Shown: positions 35,607-46,440, counted from the stretch's first letter. The stretch is DNA of 64,000 nt from Corbicula japonica (GCA_038501625.1 JAZAYU010000015.1:4300991-4364990); one strand, 5' to 3'. Notes: a model not told the origin generated them from the letters alone. Made by a program: numbers and translations.

Positions 35607-35766
35607 ACTGTTTATTGGTGTAAATATTGAGTTGCGCTCAACCTGGGGCGAGGCGGCGTGGGCAGTAATTTGCATTCCCATTACTGTCCATGAACAGGCT
35701 CAATCAAACCGAGCCTTCAATATTTTCAAAATTGTCGTGTTCGAAGGCTTTCAAAGTTCCATGTTC
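35607..35766 (-). repeat. Dispersed hairpin repeat R1, full-length
   Basis: Reverse copy from ACTGTTTATTGGTGTAAATA to GCTTTCAAAGTTCC with the CAGGCTCAATCAAACCGAGCC stem. Confidence 0.8.
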
Positions 35767-35933
35767 ATCTATTGTAATACATAGTGTAAACTCAATGAGA
35801 ATACAGGAATTTGATATGTCTTTCAATAAATGATGTTTTTACTCGGACGTTTGATGACTTTACGGACAAGTTTTCCTTTTTAACTTACTAATATATGAAA
35901 AGTAAATATCATTAAACAAATTGTATGACTTTA

Positions 35934-36600
35934 AAATGACATTGCCTCTTCCTGGGCGCGAACCCGCACCGTCACGACGACAGTTCCTAGCCGTGCAATT
36001 CCAACAACGCAACCTATTACATTGTAAGCTAACCGGGGCAACTCCAAACAAGTTATTCGGATAGCCCTGATATACGTTATCATTACTACATGACATCGGT
36101 AACGGATTATTTTACTAAAAACAGTACTGACTTTATGTACGGGGAGACGTTTTACGGCCGCTAAATTTCACAAATAGCGCTACTGTGAATTTCAAATGAT
36201 ACTGCCTCTACATGGGAGCGAACCCACACCAACAGCGCCTAGCCATCCAATTCCACCAACGCAACCAATTGGGGCGCGTCACGAGAAAAGGTATCTTCGG
36301 ACAGTTGACGTCAATCCTTGAAATGACGTCATAAATGTGAGCAGACACAATTATTTAGTAGATCCTATGCCTTTCGCGGTAAAAAAACAACAACATTTTA
36401 TTATCGAATTTTTAACAAAATTACATTTTAGTTAAAAAAATTGATTTATAGTTGTTAGTTCTTTCTTAATTTAGTAAAAAACAAAAATATCACTATACAT
36501 TACCGAAGAGACCTTTTCCCGTGACGTGCCCCAATTGAGCTTACCTGGACAATCCAAAAAACCGTTGATCGGATATCCATGGGAATACTTAAGAGATTTT
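35934..36600 (-). repeat. tRNA-derived SINE (R3), two units at ~260-bp spacing, MITE-interrupted
   Basis: Two units start at 35934 and 36194. Each has the reverse complement of a B box (GCGAACCC with CCCAG-type flanks), then the A-box side (CAACGCAACC), then GATCGGATA and ATACGTTATCA blocks. The second unit is split by the MITE at 36271-36532 and resumes with TTGAGCTTACCTGGACAATCC. Confidence 0.7.
36271..36532. mobile_element. 262-bp MITE with ~30-bp TIRs inside a SINE
   Basis: GGGGCGCGTCACGAGAAAAG and beyond on the left is matched by the reverse complement of the right end CTTTTCCCGTGACGTGCCCC. AATT flanks both sides (36267-36270 and 36533-36536). Removing it restores the SINE sequence known from other copies. 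Confidence 0.75.
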
Positions 36601-37261
36601 GTTAAATTACATGACTGAATAAAAATATTTCTTGCAATGTTCATTTATTTGATTTAAGTGTATCCTAAGTTCTGCACTGAATATTGTGTTTTGGATATAT
36701 TTTTAACAAATTAAGCTAAGATGCAAATGACATTTTTCGCGTAGCTTTGTTGTATTTATAAATATTTAACTTTAATTAAGTTTTGAAGAGAAATTATTTA
36801 TAAGTGAAGGTCGTATTAATTGTTAAACTCTTTCTATGTTTTATTTTGGGCAGCTCCAAAAAAGATGAGTATCGGGTTGTTTTGGGTGTACCTTTGTTTT
36901 TCAGTAAAATAATATGTCAGTCGAAATTCGAAATCGTACTCAATAAGCCCGGCGATCAAGAGAATAACATACTGTCAAGTATTTCTCCTTTCTTACATTT
37001 TGCTTTGATTTGATTTAAGTGTAAAGGTTCTGCATTGAATATTGTGTTTTGAATAAAGCGTAGATACAAATAAATCAATTTATAAAGAAATTCACATTAA
37101 TTGTAAGTTTTCAACAGAAAGTGTTTATAAGTTAAGATCAAATTATTTTAAAACACTATGATTTATGTTTACCTTGGGACAGTAACAAAAAGATAAACCT
37201 CTTGGACTGCTTGCGGTGTTTTATTGCAATAGATATATATGTCAGTAAGCTGCTCCGGAAT
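36601..37261 (+). repeat. Locally duplicated flank of receptor unit
   Basis: TTTGATTTAAGTGTA, TTCTGCA(C/T)TGAATATTGTGTTTTG and ATATGTCAG blocks occur twice, at about 36650-36920 and 37010-37245. They also resemble 42960-43145 and 28050-28200. This is a decayed tandem copy within the duplicated region. No gene. Confidence 0.5.
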
Positions 37262-37980
37262 CGTATAATATAAATGGCCTAGCCACGATAAAATATATAT
37301 CGGCGCTCAAGAGTACATGTACAACATACTGTCAAGTATTTCTATTTTCCACTGACAAAAGTGGCGTAGCCACGAGCACAAATACATTAATCCGGCTTTG
37401 AAGAATAAAACATACACGTATTTCTACTTTTCGTTGATTAGTGTAAACAAATACTGTCTTAAGCAGCCATCCAAGGGAGTGACAAAAATGGCTGCTTTGA
37501 ACAGGTGGCTGATGAAATCAGGTAAACATGAGAACAAAATGTCAGTTTCTGACATATTCAAACTGGCTGTTTACGTCAGGTGGTTGCTTTTCGCAGGTGA
37601 CTGCTAAGGCAGGTTTAACTGTATTAGTTTAATTTATGTTTTAAAAACATTGTTTGCATGAGTTTGAGAGCAATAAAGCATGAAATCGCGCTAGAAAGTT
37701 TGTTTCTTAATCTTTTAGAAAGAAGTAATGACCGGACGTGACGCACTTTAAGTGTTTGATAACATGTCACCACGTTTCTTCCGCGTATGATCTGTTAAAT
37801 CTAAAAGTATTGTTTCTTTAAGCTTTTTTTAAGTTCCCTGACTATGCATCGAGTCAAAAGGTGTGTATGTTATGTATGTGACTAATCTTCACTATATGTG
37901 CCATAATTGGTATCGTTAATTCAGCTTTAATTATTATTATAAGAAATATCACAACCTAGCAATGCTGGCAGTTGATATTT
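37262..37980 (+). promoter_or_regulatory. Duplicated upstream block of receptor unit (copy b), with insertion
   Basis: Collinear with copies a and c, but about 170 bp (37448-37618, rich in AAGCAGCC and GGCTGCTT words) are inserted that both others lack. It leads into the 5' flank of paralog 3. Confidence 0.5.
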
Positions 37981-38184
37981 TCAACCTCTGATAGGTAAAA
38001 CTGACCGAGCTCTATGACGTGTTCAATAGGGCTGTGTATTGAAGTGTAAAAACAGTACAGCAGCTGTAGTATTTTATTTTGTACCAAATCAACGTGTTGT
38101 TCGCTATTCGTAGAGAGGTTCCATAAATTGTTTTAGACATCATGAAAGTCCCACGTGACGGTCAAAATGTTATGCGTTGAAGTA

Positions 38185-38200
38185 AGGGGGGGGGGGGGCA
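38185..38200. repeat. Poly-G tract
   Basis: Thirteen consecutive G residues in an AT-rich flank; prone to length error. Confidence 0.8.
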
Positions 38201-38509
38201 ATAATGAGAATGTAGATATTGGCTATGATAAAATCATTTGAGCTATAGTAAGGTTTTCCTCGTTCGCGAATTGTTACTATTATAATAACTATTTCTAATC
38301 TTATACAATACGGTTTGGTAATTCACAGTCCTTCTAAGTCCTCTGGTTATTGTATTTTAATGGGTTTAAAAGTGACATTTCATTCGGATTCAAGGTTACT
38401 GCCGTCCTAAGCGTTTACTGAGTTTTAAGCCATAAAGCATATGAATAAAGATTTATTGTTCATTAAAGCATCTGCAAATTACATTATTATTTGTATACTT
38501 TGAATCAGT

Positions 38510-38683
38510 TTCAGAACCGTTTGTGTTATCACTGCGGAAGAGAATTCTTCAAAAATGTTTGAATGGGTCATTAACATTGTACTTTGTCTTGGATTCATGA
38601 TTATAACATTAACTTCACTGGTTGAAATAATATATTAAATACAATTACTTGTCGAACATTGATAAAATATTTTCAAAAAAAAA
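38510..38683 (+). promoter_or_regulatory. Conserved proximal 5' flank of paralogs 2 and 3
   Basis: CAGTTTCAGAACC(G/T)TTTGTGTTAT, CTGCGGAAGAGAATTC and GTTGAAATAATA are shared with 33615-33750, directly upstream of paralog 2. They are at similar distance from the ATG, so they are candidate promoter and 5' UTR sequence. No TATA box is obvious. Confidence 0.45.
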
Positions 38684-40324
38684 ATGAATGTTTTAAAAAT
38701 GAAAATTCCGTACTTTGTTATATTCGCTTGCTTTTATGTTAAGATATTTTCAAACAATTATTTCAATAAAACAGACAGTTTAGAAGTTTGTCGAGGCTAC
38801 GGAGGACTTTTTTCTGAACAACACTTCATCGAAGACAATGGTGTATACAATTTCGTAGAAGATTCCGATAATGTTGACTGGAATATATCAAATGGTGAAT
38901 CGGTTTGGATAAAAGGCTACGCAGATTACGCTGAAATCATAAGTTTTGTTGGTTGTTACATTTTACCAAAGATATTTGCTGAACGTTTTCTTAAGACGTT
39001 CGTTCGGCTAAGGACTGAACAATCGAGTGCTTACGAATGTGCAAAGGTGTGTGCTAAAACTTATCCGGCACAGAAAGATAGGCTGTACATGGGTATGGAT
39101 ATTAATGAGTGTGTCTGTTTTACAACTTCTTATCATTTGTTCGAGTTATACATGTTAGAATCAACAAATGTTTGTGGCATAGCTCTTCCGTATCATTTGC
39201 GATATAGGAGTGAAACAAACAAACTAGGATACGCAATATACGGCGTTTTACGAAATTATACATTGTCGAGTTATAAGCAATTTGTTTCTATCAGAAATAA
39301 CTATTCAAACCTGGATGTTATAGCAGAATCATGTTATGGTATAAATTTGTTTGGCTTCATATGTTCTATTGTTGATTCAAATATACGGGACCTCGCTTGT
39401 GTTTTGTTTTCTGATCTAAATGGAGTTTGTATTGCGCACGATTATTCATCGTCTTGGTTACAAGCCCAGAATCATTGCTTTAATCGTTCTGTTTATTTGG
39501 ATAATGCAGTTTCCTTTAATGAAAAAATCTCGTTTCAGAAATCATTTTTGAAACCTCTTGAACAATACTGGCTTGGAGGGTTTCGTAGTTTCAGAATTAT
39601 TTCTACATTTCCTATTAAAAACAATTTTTCCACATCCTGTCTGGCTGCAACTCGTGTTGGAGACAATCTTGTTCTTGATCCGGACGACTGTGCGAAAACA
39701 AAGAGAGTGCTTTGTGTGAATGGCTTATATGATGTCTTAATCATAAACAAAACAACGTCAACAGTTAACATATCAACTCCTGCAAAACCAGAGTCATCCA
39801 CTAATTGTATGCAGACAACGTATTTTAACGATGAAAATATGATATCAGCAGATATGAATAATTCATCTCCATTTGTTAACAGTGAAGTTTTGACATCAGA
39901 TACTCGTACAACTTCAACTGTATATTCAGTTAATGAAAATGAACAAATTAAAACAAAGAAGGATTTTGTAAATTATTATCAATTCGTTACAATTGCTTTA
40001 TCTATAGTTCTCTTATCGATAGCTTTGATTTCGATAGTATGCTGTGTTTACCGGAAACGGAAATTTAGAGACCGCAAAATGACGAAAACTGATCCTCCTA
40101 CGAACGACCATGACAACGTTAATAACGGTACCGATTCTGGCATATATGACAACTTATATGCTACCGTTACAACTGCAGAAGGAACTGAATACGAAAGTGT
40201 CAACCAAAGGATTTACGTCATTCCAATGTTCCAAAGAGCAGAAAATTCAAGACATAATGCATTTAATGAAGAGGCGTTTAATATGGACAATCTTTCGCCT
40301 GATTATTTAACACCAGTAGCGTAG
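38684..40324 (+). CDS. Type I membrane receptor with WSC/C-type-lectin-like ectodomain (paralog 3)
   Basis: Single exon, 546 aa from ATG 38684; the ATG at 38699 aligns with the start of paralog 2 and may be the true one (541 aa). Same order as paralog 2: signal peptide (IPYFVIFACFYVKIFS), YGGLFSEQ and SVWIKGYA part, WSC-like cysteine cluster (FVGCYILP, ECAKVCAKTYPAQ, NECVCF), lectin-like part (SSWLQAQNHC, YWLGGF, DPDDCAKTKRVLC), Ser/Thr-rich stalk, membrane helix (IALSIVLLSIALISIVCC) and tail with SGIYDNLYATV, TEYESV and DYLTPVA. A short insertion (AERFLKT) follows the WSC FVGCYILP segment. Tail motifs are better conserved than the ectodomain, which suggests that signalling is under constraint while ligand recognition diverges. 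Confidence 0.85.
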   Translation: MNVLKMKIPYFVIFACFYVKIFSNNYFNKTDSLEVCRGYGGLFSEQHFIEDNGVYNFVEDSDNVDWNISNGESVWIKGYADYAEIISFVGCYILPKIFAERFLKTFVRLRTEQSSAYECAKVCAKTYPAQKDRLYMGMDINECVCFTTSYHLFELYMLESTNVCGIALPYHLRYRSETNKLGYAIYGVLRNYTLSSYKQFVSIRNNYSNLDVIAESCYGINLFGFICSIVDSNIRDLACVLFSDLNGVCIAHDYSSSWLQAQNHCFNRSVYLDNAVSFNEKISFQKSFLKPLEQYWLGGFRSFRIISTFPIKNNFSTSCLAATRVGDNLVLDPDDCAKTKRVLCVNGLYDVLIINKTTSTVNISTPAKPESSTNCMQTTYFNDENMISADMNNSSPFVNSEVLTSDTRTTSTVYSVNENEQIKTKKDFVNYYQFVTIALSIVLLSIALISIVCCVYRKRKFRDRKMTKTDPPTNDHDNVNNGTDSGIYDNLYATVTTAEGTEYESVNQRIYVIPMFQRAENSRHNAFNEEAFNMDNLSPDYLTPVA

Positions 40325-40414
40325 ATGGTGAGGAAAATCACAAATTTTAAAGTAAAGATATTGTCGACCAAATATTTCAAGATCAATTATCTGTTATAAA
40401 GAATTCTCGTCGAG

Positions 40415-40500
40415 AATACTTATTCCGCTGAGGTCCTTTTGTCTTGCAAATGTAAACAAGATGACGATATTTGAAAAAAAAATGTGCTTGACCTTATTAT
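40415..40500. repeat. Duplicated 3' flank of receptor unit
   Basis: CCGCTGAGGTCCTTTTG and following sequence match the flank of paralog 1 at 23340-23415. Confidence 0.6.
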
Positions 40501-40739
40501 TTTCTAATCGCGTGAATAGATGACAAAAATATAAAAAATGGTGATGTATTTTTTCATAATTTAAAGTTCTTTAATTTCAAGGACCTCATTTAGTGTTGTC
40601 AGTATCATATTACTCGTATTAGCATTTAAACATTTAAATGGTTGGTTTGTGTTGCTTAATTGTATGTGTATTTAGATGTAGATAGAACTGTACAGAAATT
40701 ATAAGTCAAGTTATTTTTCTTATGTACATTAATAACATT

Positions 40740-41045
40740 TTTGTGCGAAGTTTCACCAAGACAACTTGTACTTGTTTTGTGATATGAGAACCTGTTGGGG
40801 CAAGTGTAAAGTTGGTGCACCCTAGAACCTGGTTTAAACCCCCAGTGGAAATTTGATTTGCAACTGACCGTTCCAAGCCGGTAACCTCTAGGGTTGTCAT
40901 TTTTTGTTAATTGTTAGTGGTGTCTCTTTTGAAACTGGTGATTTTATAAACCATGTTATCTCCCTCTCTTCTTCTTGACTATGTGGGGAGGCTGTTTTTT
41001 CTAAATGTGGCGATTCCTGATATGCATATTTCACCTTTTTATTGA
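40740..41045 (+). repeat. Dispersed repeat R2, longest copy
   Basis: Runs from GTTTCACCAAGACAAC through TATGAGAACCTGTTGGGGCA, CTGGTTTAAACCCCCAGTGG (B-box-like), CTGACCGTTCCAAGCC and GAGGCTGTTTTTTCTAAATG to GATATGCATATTTCACC. It interrupts the 3' flank that paralogs 1 and 3 share. Confidence 0.7.
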
Positions 41046-41236
41046 ACTGCATTTTGCAGTAAGAAGGATTTTTTAAAACAAATATCGATGACAGTGCAAT
41101 GATGAAAGGTGCAATTCCTTAATTTGTCGAATGATATGCACCATTAAAATATTGTAGCGTTTAAAATGGACAATTATTTTCCTACATGAAAGTAATTGCA
41201 TACGTACTTCTTAAAGGAGTACCATTACTTTTCACG

Positions 41237-41460
41237 CATCATTGTGTTTACATTTCTTCAATTTTTAACCATGCTTTAAGTAATAAGTCATGATGTAATA
41301 CATTTCGTACCGTGGTGTTGTGTTCTGAAATGCATTTTCCAAAATACTCAAGTTATTTAACTATAACTGTGACCCTGGTAAAAGTTATAGGTAAGCAGAT
41401 TTTTATCTGAAAAATTTGAAAATCAGTTTAGTCTTAAATTCATAGTGTAAGCTAAATAAA
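41237..41460. repeat. Duplicated 3' flank block of receptor unit
   Basis: Collinear with 23670-23870 (GTGACCCTGGTAAAAGTTA and neighbours). Confidence 0.65.
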
Positions 41461-41949
41461 AACACAGGTTTGAGCTCGGACGAGTGGTGACTTTACTATC
41501 AATTTTCCATTTTAACGCACTTATAAATAAAAAGTCAATAGTATTTACAAAACAGGCCATGTTTTCAATTTCAAGACCATTATCAGGTAACAGCTTTTAT
41601 CTACCAAATGTTAAATACTTTCGATGTGTAGTAAATAAAATGACATATATATCAATAGAGGGAACCTTGTTTTGTGTAGTTAGAAGAAGTTATACTTTAA
41701 GGAAATAAAGTGATTAAAGCGTATAATAAAAATAATTCTCGTTAGATTGATCATGTATATATCATTAATATAATGTGTATACTTATTTTATAATAATACA
41801 AGGTTTATATTGTATATCGAGACAAGAATGATCTGACGTTTTGTAGATTTACATGTATTAAAATGTTTCTTTAAATGTTCGTTGTTATTGTTATTTTAAT
41901 TTAAGAATAAAGTTGTTGCATTGAATTTCTGCTTCTGATGTGTTTTGAA

Positions 41950-42903
41950 TAGAGATGTCAACGAGTAGTAAAATTGGTACTTGAGTACTCGGATAATCTT
42001 CTGATCGAGTACTCGAGTACTCGAAAAATTTTATAACCGATATAGGAAGATATCCAATGCATGTTAAGATTATGTTGCTAAATCTTGAAGTTACTCTGAA
42101 TTTATGTACCACATATCCCATATAAGCACAAATTAAATGAAAACAAATATTAAATTTTATTTTTTGTGAGTTTATTTTTATTTTATTGTTGAAAGAAATA
42201 AATAAAAAGTTCCCATGTTACTGCCGTTATGGTAATAAACATTTTAAGATATACAGTAAACAGAAAAATATATTGGCTTGAAATAATCAAATCAATAAAT
42301 CGAACTTAAAAAAATCATATTAACTGAAACCCAATAATCTTTTTTTTGGACCTCGTGTGTCCGCTTTTCGGGGTTGTCTTAGATTCATTTGTCAAACTTA
42401 CAAGGTAGTTCCCGCCAAGCAGGCTAGTTCTGAACTACATAGTGAATATTTAACTTTCTTTCCGTGTGTAGCCTGTTCGAGGTAACTCCACGCAGGCTTG
42501 TTGCTAATGTTATGCGGGTGTTTCAGTCAGATGTTTACTTTACAAGTATCTTTAGGAATGTGTTACTGATCATTATTAATATTCATATATTGTCTTGTGT
42601 CTTTTACCAATCAAAAAGGATGAAATTTTATGAAGTATACGTTAAGCAATCAATGACAATGAAAGTCCTGATTTTTAAATGATCATGCCGGAAGCATCAA
42701 ACAATAAATGTGTTGCACATTTTGCTCTTTTCAGCTCTTTTCTAATTCTGTAACATCTAATATCAAACGAATCTTGAACAAAATAGGGATTTCATTTTTT
42801 ATGGAAATTTTCTTTTTATTCGAGTACTTGAGTAGTAGGTTAGTACTCGATACTCGGACGATCGACCGAGTACTCGGTTACTCGAATACTCGTAGCCATT
42901 CAT
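41950..42903. mobile_element. hAT-like non-autonomous insertion, ~954 bp
   Basis: The flanks 41660-41949 and 42912-43140 are contiguous in the related block at 27700-28230, giving an empty site. Ends TAGAGATGTCAACGAGTAG (left) and the reverse complement of CTACTCG-rich right end ending GTAGCCATTCAT are imperfect inverted repeats, with many GAGTACTCG words just inside. The flanking octamers GTTTTGAA and ATATTGAG agree at five of eight positions, as for a decayed 8-bp duplication. No transposase is visible. Confidence 0.65.
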
Positions 42904-43056
42904 ATATTGAGCACATCAATCATAGGTACAAATTACATTTTGCAAAACTTTGTTTCTTTTATCAAGCATTTCAGTTTCTCTAATTGTAAGTTTTCAAGAG
43001 AAATTATTGATAATAAAATTTGTATTAATTTACAAAATCTTTCTATGTTGTTTTTT

Positions 43057-43080
43057 TTTTTGAGGGGGAGGGGGGAGGGG
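43057..43080. repeat. G-rich tract in duplicated block
   Basis: GAGGGGGAGGGGGGAGGGGAG, a short local G-rich expansion not present in the sister block at 28150. Confidence 0.7.
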
Positions 43081-43179
43081 AGTTACAAAAAGATGAAAGT
43101 CTCTGATTGCTTTGTGTGTTTCTTTGCAGTAGAATAATATGTCAAACAGCTCTGTTGGCCAGAATCTTATTTAAAAATG

Positions 43180-43790
43180 ACATCGCCACGAATAAAATAC
43201 TTTATCTCGGCATTTAAGATTACAATATACATGTACTCTGTCAAGTATTTCTACTTCACACTCTTAAAATGGTCGTGCATGTGGCCACGAGCAAAAATAC
43301 ACTATTCCGGTTTTCAAGAAAGAACCATACTAAAATGTAGTTATACGTTTCGCTGGTTCAGTGTAAAGATATTAGTTTTATTTATGTGTTTAGTGCATAG
43401 TTTGAGTGATTTTGAGAGAAATGAAGGAAGAAATGACGCCAGAAAGTTTGTTTGTTCATCTTTTAGAAGGCATGACCGGACGTTACTCACTTAATAAAAA
43501 GTGTTTGATGACACATTGTACGCTGAAATGATCACGTTTTGTCCGCACAAGATATGTTAAATATACAATTGTTGTTAGTTTAAGTTTTCGCTTTTAATTT
43601 CCCTGACGGGTCTGAGTCAAAAGGTTTGTTATTATGTATCTAGCTAATCTTTACCATTTGCGCTTATAAAATGTGTCATAATTGTAATTGCTGACGTTAC
43701 TTCCGCTTAATTTATTATTATAAGAAATATCACAACCCAGCGATTTTGGCAGTAGATATTTTAAACCATTGATAGGTAATGCTGGCTAGA
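43180..43790 (+). promoter_or_regulatory. Orphan fourth upstream block (copy c), no receptor gene
   Basis: Collinear with copies a and b, including TCGCCACGAATAAAATA, GTGGCCACGAGCAAAAATA, TTCGCTGGTTCAGTGTAAA and TATTATTATAAGAAATATCACAACCCAGCGAT. Weak similarity to the flank of paralog 3 continues to about 44040, but no receptor reading frame follows before the SINE array. Confidence 0.55.
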
Positions 43791-44040
43791 CAGTATGACT
43801 AGGTTATGAGTTAGGGTTTGTAATAAGAATGTTGATCTGGGGGATAATTATACAAATATAAATATTTGTAGCAAGCATTCCCTCGTTCGTAATTTTTTGG
43901 TTTTATCATGTAAATGCGATAAGAAAAAATACAGCCAAATATACCGTTACTATGCAGCTCATCTGATTGTAAAATACTGTATTGTGATTCAGAGTCCTCC
44001 AACGTCATCCTGTAATTAAATTTTCATCGGTTCAATTAAA

Positions 44041-44796
44041 AATGGCTTTTGATTTTTAATGAAAGTATCTGCCAACATAAACATTTAATATCTAAAATAT
44101 ATTAATGTTCGTGAGCACCTGCAAGTTATATATCGTAAGTATACTTTTTTTTTTACTTTACATTTCCTTTTAAGCATCCATATATGCGGGGTCCTTTAGA
44201 CTGCATTATTTTAACTGCACCAGGTACCGTTACCATTTTCCGATTACCAATTTTGAAATAAAAATGCCTATAAACAGGATAGACAGAAGTAAAGCAGTAA
44301 ACATGATTCGGTGATATCTTCAAATTACACATTTTTGACAGAAACAAATACATATTGTGACATGGTATGTGAATGTGATTTATATGAAATTTATCAAAAG
44401 ACCCTGTCTAATACTGGCTGAAATTAAATAAATCGAGGACATTTCTAAGACTCAGAATCGTGTGTTCGCGTTTTCGTGGTATCACCGTAATTTTCGACGT
44501 GGTGAAACAACGATGGTTCCAGCAGAACACTACACATCATCTTTTTAAAATCATTTTTCAGATTTTATATTCACATGCCTTGTTACCATATCTTGTAACT
44601 GTATAATGATGTCTAGTTTCTGTTAATATTATTTCTTCAATAGTTGTTGTATAACAAGATTACAAAATTCATAAGCCTCAACCTCTTTTCTTGCATACTA
44701 GACAATATTAAGTGTTTTCGCGTGTTTTGCATGTGAAGGAATTATGTAAGGATCAAGTGTATGAAATTGGAAAATTCCAACCTATGACGTTATGTA
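44041..44796. other. Intergenic; nothing recognised
   Basis: No coding or repeat signal beyond AT-rich sequence. Confidence 0.4.
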
Positions 44797-45500
44797 AAAT
44801 GATAGTGTCTCTAGCTGGGAGCGAACCCGCACCGTCACGGCGACAGCGCCTAGCCATGCAATTCCTGCGACGCAACCAACTGAGCTAACCGGGACAACGC
44901 AAAGAAACGTTGATCGGATAGCCCTGATATACGTAACAATCACTGCATGACATCGGTAACGGGTTAATTTACTGATAACAGTACTGACTAAATGTACGGG
45001 GAGACTTTTTACGGCCGCCACACTGCACAAACAGCGCTACTGTGAATTTCAAATGATAGTGTCTCTAGCTGGGAGCGAACCCGCACCGTCACGGCGACAG
45101 CGCATAGCCATGCAATTCCTGCGACGCAACCAACTGAGCTAACCGGGACAACGCCAAAACACGTTGATCGGATAGCCCTGATATACGTAACAATCACTGC
45201 ATGACATCGGTAACGGGTTAATTTACTGATAACAGTACTGACTAAATGTACGGGGAGACTTTTTACGGCCGCCACACTGCACAAACAGCGCTACTGCGAA
45301 TTTCAAATGATAGTGTCTCTAGCTGGGAGCGAACCCGCACCGTCACGGCGACAGCGCCTAGCCATGCAATTCCTGCGACGCAACCAACTTAGCTAACCGG
45401 GACAACGCCAAAAAACGTTGATCGGATAGCCCTGATATACGTACCAATCACTGCATGACATCGGTAACGGGTTAATTTACTGATAACAGTACTGACTAAG
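44797..45500 (-). repeat. Tandem array of tRNA-derived SINE (R3), 2.8 units of 254 bp
   Basis: Units start at 44797, 45051 and 45305 and are nearly identical. On the minus strand each has an A box (TTAGCTCAGTTGGTTGCG) and a B box (GCGGGTTCGCTCCCAGC) with extra sequence between them, so it is longer than a tRNA. A ~160-bp non-tRNA body follows. Minus-strand frames of 80-90 codons here are repeat by-products. Head-to-tail arrangement is unusual for a retroposed SINE. Confidence 0.8.
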
Positions 45501-45627
45501 AGTTTATGCGTGAATTTTAGAAATGTCATTCAGTATTTATGCCATAGTATATAGACCGAACATAAGCCACTTGATCTAAAGAAAATGTCTGAAATATGGC
45601 TAAGCCTTTTGATTTTAAAATAAAAAG

Positions 45628-45720
45628 TGACAGATGCATATTAGGAATGGCCGCATCCACAAGTCACCGTCTATCCACACAGCAAAAATGTTGCGTGGAA
45701 AAGATAGCATGGCTCATTAA
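45628..45720 (-). repeat. Dispersed repeat R2, 3' fragment
   Basis: GATGCATATTAGGAATGGCCGC then CCACACAGCAAAAATG and GATAGCATGG. A further R2 scrap with GGTTCAAACCTATGG lies near 46005. Confidence 0.55.
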
Positions 45721-46440
45721 AAGATCCCTTTCAAAGATTAAACACATCAAAATATTCTGAATTTCTTATTTCACGTCTAATGTGCAGCTCGACCTTAAGA
45801 AGAATAAGAAGAATTTGTGGAAATGGTACATTATAAATGCATGGGTATTAATATATGTGTATTTCTTTCTTATCTGTAATAACGTTTCATTAGGTTCACA
45901 GTTAATCAACAATATATAATGCAAAGATTTACACGAACATGATGTGTATTATATCCAACTTTTCTAAAAACCTAAATTTGGACAAGTGAAAGGTTGGTGC
46001 ACAAGAATCTGGTTCAAACCTATGGACAATGTACTTAACACATATTTTGTCTGTGTCCATGCCATAACTTATGAAACTTGCCAAAAATAATCATTACAAC
46101 ACGTTGCTGTTTCGCACACAAAGCTACGTCTATGTCTTTATTGTCAAAATCACTGTTCTTCAAATACATTATCGTCTACAACATTCGTAACCAAGACGTT
46201 ATCATGCCATAGATGATGATATTAGTAAGGATTGTTTTCCACAAATGATTCCCACAAAAGTCGATATGTCGGAAGCAAAATCCATGAATGCACAGGTCAT
46301 AAATATGAATCGTTGGTGAGTAATAAAATCTGATCCAAGTGTTCACCCCAGAATGAAGCCAGAGATATACGAAGACAGAAACTTAAATTTATTGTTAACT
46401 AGAGAGCAGTCTCACCATTGTTTGGAATGGTCAAACTTGT
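45721..46440. other. Intergenic; nothing recognised
   Basis: Apart from the R2 scrap near 46000, no gene or repeat. Confidence 0.4.

Noticed and set aside
42464..43137. Several 70-90 codon plus-strand frames
   Set aside because: They fall inside the hAT-like insertion and the duplicated non-coding flank.
44814..44891. Functional tRNA gene
   Set aside because: A and B boxes are present but too far apart, no acceptor-stem pairing was found, and the sequence is repeated as a SINE.
44782..45284. Minus-strand frames of 82 and 91 codons with identical sequence
   Set aside because: They lie in the tandem tRNA-derived SINE units and repeat with them.
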